A stretch of 24,988 nucleotides of DNA from positions 14,386-39,373 of the forward strand of contig NYVM01000035.1 of assembly GCA_002684605.1 (NCBI GenBank). The letters are read 5' to 3'. The notes under the pieces were generated by a model. That model was given only the letters and a program-made list of their open reading frames with translations. It ran no database searches and had not been told where the DNA came from. The stretch comes from Candidatus Pelagibacterales bacterium (lineage in GTDB: Bacteria; Pseudomonadota; Alphaproteobacteria; TMED109). The number at the start of each line of letters is the position of its first letter. Within the stretch, counting starts at the first letter, position 1. This document shows positions 22,268 to 24,988 of this stretch, one piece after another. A program made the position numbers and the translations under genes.

Positions 22268-23956
22268 ATGAATAGAAGGTACAAACCAGGTGAAGGTAGA
22301 AGAAAAAAGTTTGCTTTTGACAAAGGTAGGCAAGTCGACCTTTTAGCCCTCGAGGATGTTAAAAAACTCGTGCCGTTTAATAATATTAGAAGAGATCATC
22401 TAATAGAATATTTACATTTTTTACAAGATGAATATAAATTTTTATATGCTAAGCATTTAAGAGCACTTTCAGAAATTATGAAGCTTTCCATGGCAGAAGT
22501 TTTTGAGGTAGCTTCCTTTTACGCACATTTTACTATAATTGATGATAATGATGATGAATTACCTGAAATTACTATTAGAGTTTGTGAGAGCTTAACTTGT
22601 AGTTTGTTTGGAGGGGATGATTTATATAAAAATTTACAGAGTAAACATAAAGGTAAAGTTAGAGTTTTAAAAGCGCCTTGTATGGGAAAGTGTGATTTTG
22701 CACCCGCTTTGGAAATAGAGCATAATCATATTGATAAAGCTAATCTAGATAAAGTTGATGCAGTTATTAAAAATAAAGATTTTCATCCCAAAAAAGCAGA
22801 ATTTATTAGTTTTGAGAAATATATAGATGAGGGTGGTTACACACTTTTTAATAAAATAAAATCAAATGAAGTTACTTTTGAAGAATTAAGTGAGGTAATT
22901 GGGAGTTCTAATTTAAGAGGGCTAGGCGGTGCCGGTTTTCCTGCTGCAAAAAAATGGGAATTCGTTAGGGCAAATAAAGGGCCAAGGATGATGTGTATAA
23001 ATGGAGATGAAGGTGAAGTAGGCACATTCAAAGATAAGTATTATTTAGATAATGACCCACATAGATTTCTAGAAGGCACATTAATTGCAGCTCATATGGT
23101 TTCTGCTGATAAATGCTTTATTTATATGAGAGATGAATATCCTGGTATAATAAAAATCTTAAGAGAAGAGGTGGGTAAGCTTGAAAGTAAGGGCTTAATT
23201 AATAAAGGTTTAGTAGAAATAAGAAGAGGTGCAGGAGCTTATATTTGTGGTGAAGAGTCTGCATTAATTGAATCTGTTGAAGGCAAAAGAGGAATTCCTA
23301 GACATAGGCCTCCCTATGTAGCACAAAATGGAGTTTTTGGCTTACCAACTTTGGTTCATAATGTTGAAACTGTTTTTTGGATTAGAGAAATTTATGAAAA
23401 AGGAGCGAACTGGTTTTTATCTTTTGGAAGAAATAATCGTACAGGTTTAAGATCATTTTCTGTTTCGGGCTTTGTAAAAAACCCAGGCGTAAAGCTAGCT
23501 CCTGCTGGAATCACTGTTAAAGAACTTATAGAAGAGTACTGCGATGGAATGTTAGAAGGACATAAGTTTAAAGCTTATTTACCAGGAGGTGCGTCTGGTG
23601 GAATTCTTCCAAGTACTTTATCTAATATACCTTTAGATTTTGATACTCTTCAAGAACATGGATGTTTTATAGGTTCTGCAGCAGTTATAATAATTTCAGA
23701 TAAAGTTCCAATGAAAGATGTTGCTATTAATTTAATGAAGTTTTTTGAAGAAGAAAGTTGTGGTCAATGTACACCTTGTAGAAATGGCACGACTATGGCT
23801 GTTAAATTAATGAATGAAAATAACTGGGATCTAAAACTATTAACAGATGTTGGTAATGTTATGACTGACGCCTCTATTTGTGGATTAGGACAAGCTGCGG
23901 CCAATCCATTATTTTCCGTAATAAAACATTTTGCAGATGATTTAAAAAGTATATAG
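22268..23956 (+). CDS. fdhB: NAD-dependent formate dehydrogenase beta subunit (NuoE-NuoF fusion)
   Basis: This is the diaphorase part: it takes electrons from the alpha subunit and reduces NAD+ at FMN. The 562-residue product has a NuoE-like part first (about 25-165) with all four [2Fe-2S] cysteines (Cys106, 111, 138, 142), then a NuoF-like part with the FMN/NADH segments LRGLGGAGFPAAKKWEF and CINGDEGEVGTFKDKY. YICGEESALIESVEGKRG follows, and the [4Fe-4S] ligands are Cys498, 501, 504 (SCGQCTPCRNGT) and Cys538. In Rhodobacter-type enzymes FdsG and FdsB are separate; the fusion and length match the two-subunit Fdh1 type of Methylobacterium. ATG has GAGG upstream; the alpha gene follows 22 bp on. 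Confidence 0.93.
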   Translation: MNRRYKPGEGRRKKFAFDKGRQVDLLALEDVKKLVPFNNIRRDHLIEYLHFLQDEYKFLYAKHLRALSEIMKLSMAEVFEVASFYAHFTIIDDNDDELPEITIRVCESLTCSLFGGDDLYKNLQSKHKGKVRVLKAPCMGKCDFAPALEIEHNHIDKANLDKVDAVIKNKDFHPKKAEFISFEKYIDEGGYTLFNKIKSNEVTFEELSEVIGSSNLRGLGGAGFPAAKKWEFVRANKGPRMMCINGDEGEVGTFKDKYYLDNDPHRFLEGTLIAAHMVSADKCFIYMRDEYPGIIKILREEVGKLESKGLINKGLVEIRRGAGAYICGEESALIESVEGKRGIPRHRPPYVAQNGVFGLPTLVHNVETVFWIREIYEKGANWFLSFGRNNRTGLRSFSVSGFVKNPGVKLAPAGITVKELIEEYCDGMLEGHKFKAYLPGGASGGILPSTLSNIPLDFDTLQEHGCFIGSAAVIIISDKVPMKDVAINLMKFFEEESCGQCTPCRNGTTMAVKLMNENNWDLKLLTDVGNVMTDASICGLGQAAANPLFSVIKHFADDLKSI

Positions 23957-23978
23957 TTATTAATATGGATAGAGGTAT

Positions 23979-24988
23979 ATGACAAAAAATAATATTAAAT
24001 TCATTCTTAATGGCAAAGAAGTTATTGCAAGCAATGATGAAACTCTTTGGCAAATTTCAAAACGTGAAGGTACTACAATTCCTCATTTATGTCACTCTGA
24101 CGAAGTAGGCTATAGGTCAGACGGAAATTGTAGAGCTTGCATGGTAGAAATTGATGGAGAAAGAACATTGGCGGCTTCATGTATAAGGAAGCCTACTGAG
24201 GGTATGAAAGTAAATACAGAGTCTAAGAAGTCTATAACAGCAAGAAAAACAGTCTTTGAATTGCTTTCAGCAGATCAACCTGCTAGAGAAAATCATCCAG
24301 ATCCAGATGCAAAATTTTGGAAGTGGGCTGATAATATGGGTATTGAGGTTGGATCTTATCCAAAAATTAAAAATATTGAACGTGATATTTCTCATAAGGC
24401 CATGCATGTAAATTTAGATGCTTGTATAAATTGTAATTTATGTGTTAGAGCTTGTAGAGAGGTTCAAGTAAATGATGTTATAGGTATGTCCTATAGAGGT
24501 CATAAATCTAAAATAACTTTTGATTTTGATGACCAAATGGGAGATTCATCTTGTGTTGCCTGTGGAGAATGTGTTCAAGTTTGTCCGACAGGTGCTCTTA
24601 TTGAAAAATCATTAGTTGATGATGAAGGTATTAGAGCTAATTATAGTGATAAAAGTATAGATTCTTTATGTCCATTTTGTGGGGTAGGTTGTCAAACTAA
24701 GGTTCATGTAAAGGATAATAAAATTCTTCATGTTGATGGACGAGATGGACCTGCTAATAACCAGAGGTTATGTGTAAAAGGAAGATTTGGTTTTGATTAT
24801 GTGCATAGTGAAAAAAGGCTAACAAAACCATTAATAAGAAAAGAAAATGCTCCAAAAGATCGTTTTATCTTGGAAAAAGATAAAAATATCAATGACTATT
24901 TCAGAGAGGCTTCATGGGAAGAAGCGCTTGAATTAGCGGGAAAAGGTTTTTCTGATATTTTAAATACAGATGGCCCGTCTGCTCTGTG
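23979..24988 (+). CDS. fdhA: Formate dehydrogenase alpha subunit, Mo/W-bis-MGD (N-terminal part, cut by window edge)
   Basis: The first 336 codons of the catalytic subunit, which oxidises formate to CO2, are visible. In order: a plant-type [2Fe-2S] domain (Cys38, 51, 54, 68); a two-[4Fe-4S] ferredoxin domain (Cys149, 152, 155, 159 and 192, 195, 198, 202); and the start of the molybdopterin domain with CPFCGVGC and LCVKGRFGFDYVHS (Cys231, 234, 238, 265). Between residues 69 and 148 there is no cysteine, so the His-Cys3 [4Fe-4S] site of NuoG-like relatives is absent. ATG 23979 follows AGAGG. The catalytic Cys or Sec lies beyond the window. Mo or W cannot be told. Confidence 0.93.
   Translation, partial: MTKNNIKFILNGKEVIASNDETLWQISKREGTTIPHLCHSDEVGYRSDGNCRACMVEIDGERTLAASCIRKPTEGMKVNTESKKSITARKTVFELLSADQPARENHPDPDAKFWKWADNMGIEVGSYPKIKNIERDISHKAMHVNLDACINCNLCVRACREVQVNDVIGMSYRGHKSKITFDFDDQMGDSSCVACGECVQVCPTGALIEKSLVDDEGIRANYSDKSIDSLCPFCGVGCQTKVHVKDNKILHVDGRDGPANNQRLCVKGRFGFDYVHSEKRLTKPLIRKENAPKDRFILEKDKNINDYFREASWEEALELAGKGFSDILNTDGPSAL

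Noticed and set aside
1..24988. CRISPR arrays, insertion sequences, toxin-antitoxin pairs
   Set aside because: No regularly spaced repeats, transposase motifs, terminal inverted repeats or paired small toxin genes were seen on either strand.

Overview
The window is a gene-dense, very AT-rich stretch of a bacterial chromosome. The order uvrA | ssb-gyrA-coaD-cyclophilin-queA-tgt, the GyrA and NuoE/F sequence types and the very short intergenic gaps point to an alphaproteobacterium. Low GC, frequent overlaps, and genes for C1, nitrile and PQQ-linked metabolism suggest a streamlined, probably marine, uncultivated lineage (SAR11-, HIMB59-, AEGEAN-169- or SAR116-like). This placement is inference; I cannot fix the lineage from the sequence alone. 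TTG starts are unusually frequent: gyrA, queA, the cache protein, the cupin, the alpha/beta hydrolase and probably the cytochrome c.

Region 1 (1-7050) is conserved core: the 5' end of uvrA, divergent from ssb; then gyrA, coaD (overlapping gyrA by 8 nt), a secreted cyclophilin, queA and tgt (TAATG overlap, both queuosine biosynthesis), closed by tRNA-Lys(UUU) with an encoded CCA.

Region 2 (7064-12620) is accessory: a nitrilase, a periplasmic single-Cache protein, a TauD/TfdA-type Fe(II)/2-oxoglutarate dioxygenase followed by a small winged-helix-like protein, a strong promoter with a structured leader before an ABM-family protein, a cupin coupled to a periplasmic protein of unknown function, and a DMT-family transporter. 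Two intergenic inverted repeats here (8039-8066 and 10191-10226) are not explained by the genes.

Region 3 (12626-17406, all minus strand) is a tightly overlapping operon, hydrolase-larC-larE-larB-larA. It encodes the complete pathway for the nickel-pincer nucleotide cofactor plus one LarA-type racemase/epimerase, headed by a kynurenine-formamidase-like alpha/beta hydrolase. LarC is one uninterrupted frame, and LarE carries a CxxC pair besides the canonical PCLASR cysteine. No lactate dehydrogenase or lactate permease lies beside it, so the true substrate is open.

Region 4 (17494-24988) joins C1 and redox metabolism. PurU releases formate from 10-formyl-THF; a minus-strand mobB-moeA-tusA cluster serves molybdenum/tungsten cofactor and sulfur transfer; a small cytochrome c precedes a periplasmic PQQ-dependent dehydrogenase that ends in a clear terminator; and a two-gene NAD-dependent formate dehydrogenase (NuoE-NuoF fusion beta subunit, then a Mo/W-bis-MGD alpha subunit cut by the window end) would oxidise formate to CO2 with NADH production. 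The visible part of the alpha subunit lacks the cysteines of the usual His-Cys3 [4Fe-4S] site. No insertion sequence, CRISPR array, prophage or pseudogene was seen, and no gene-free stretch exceeds about 180 bases.
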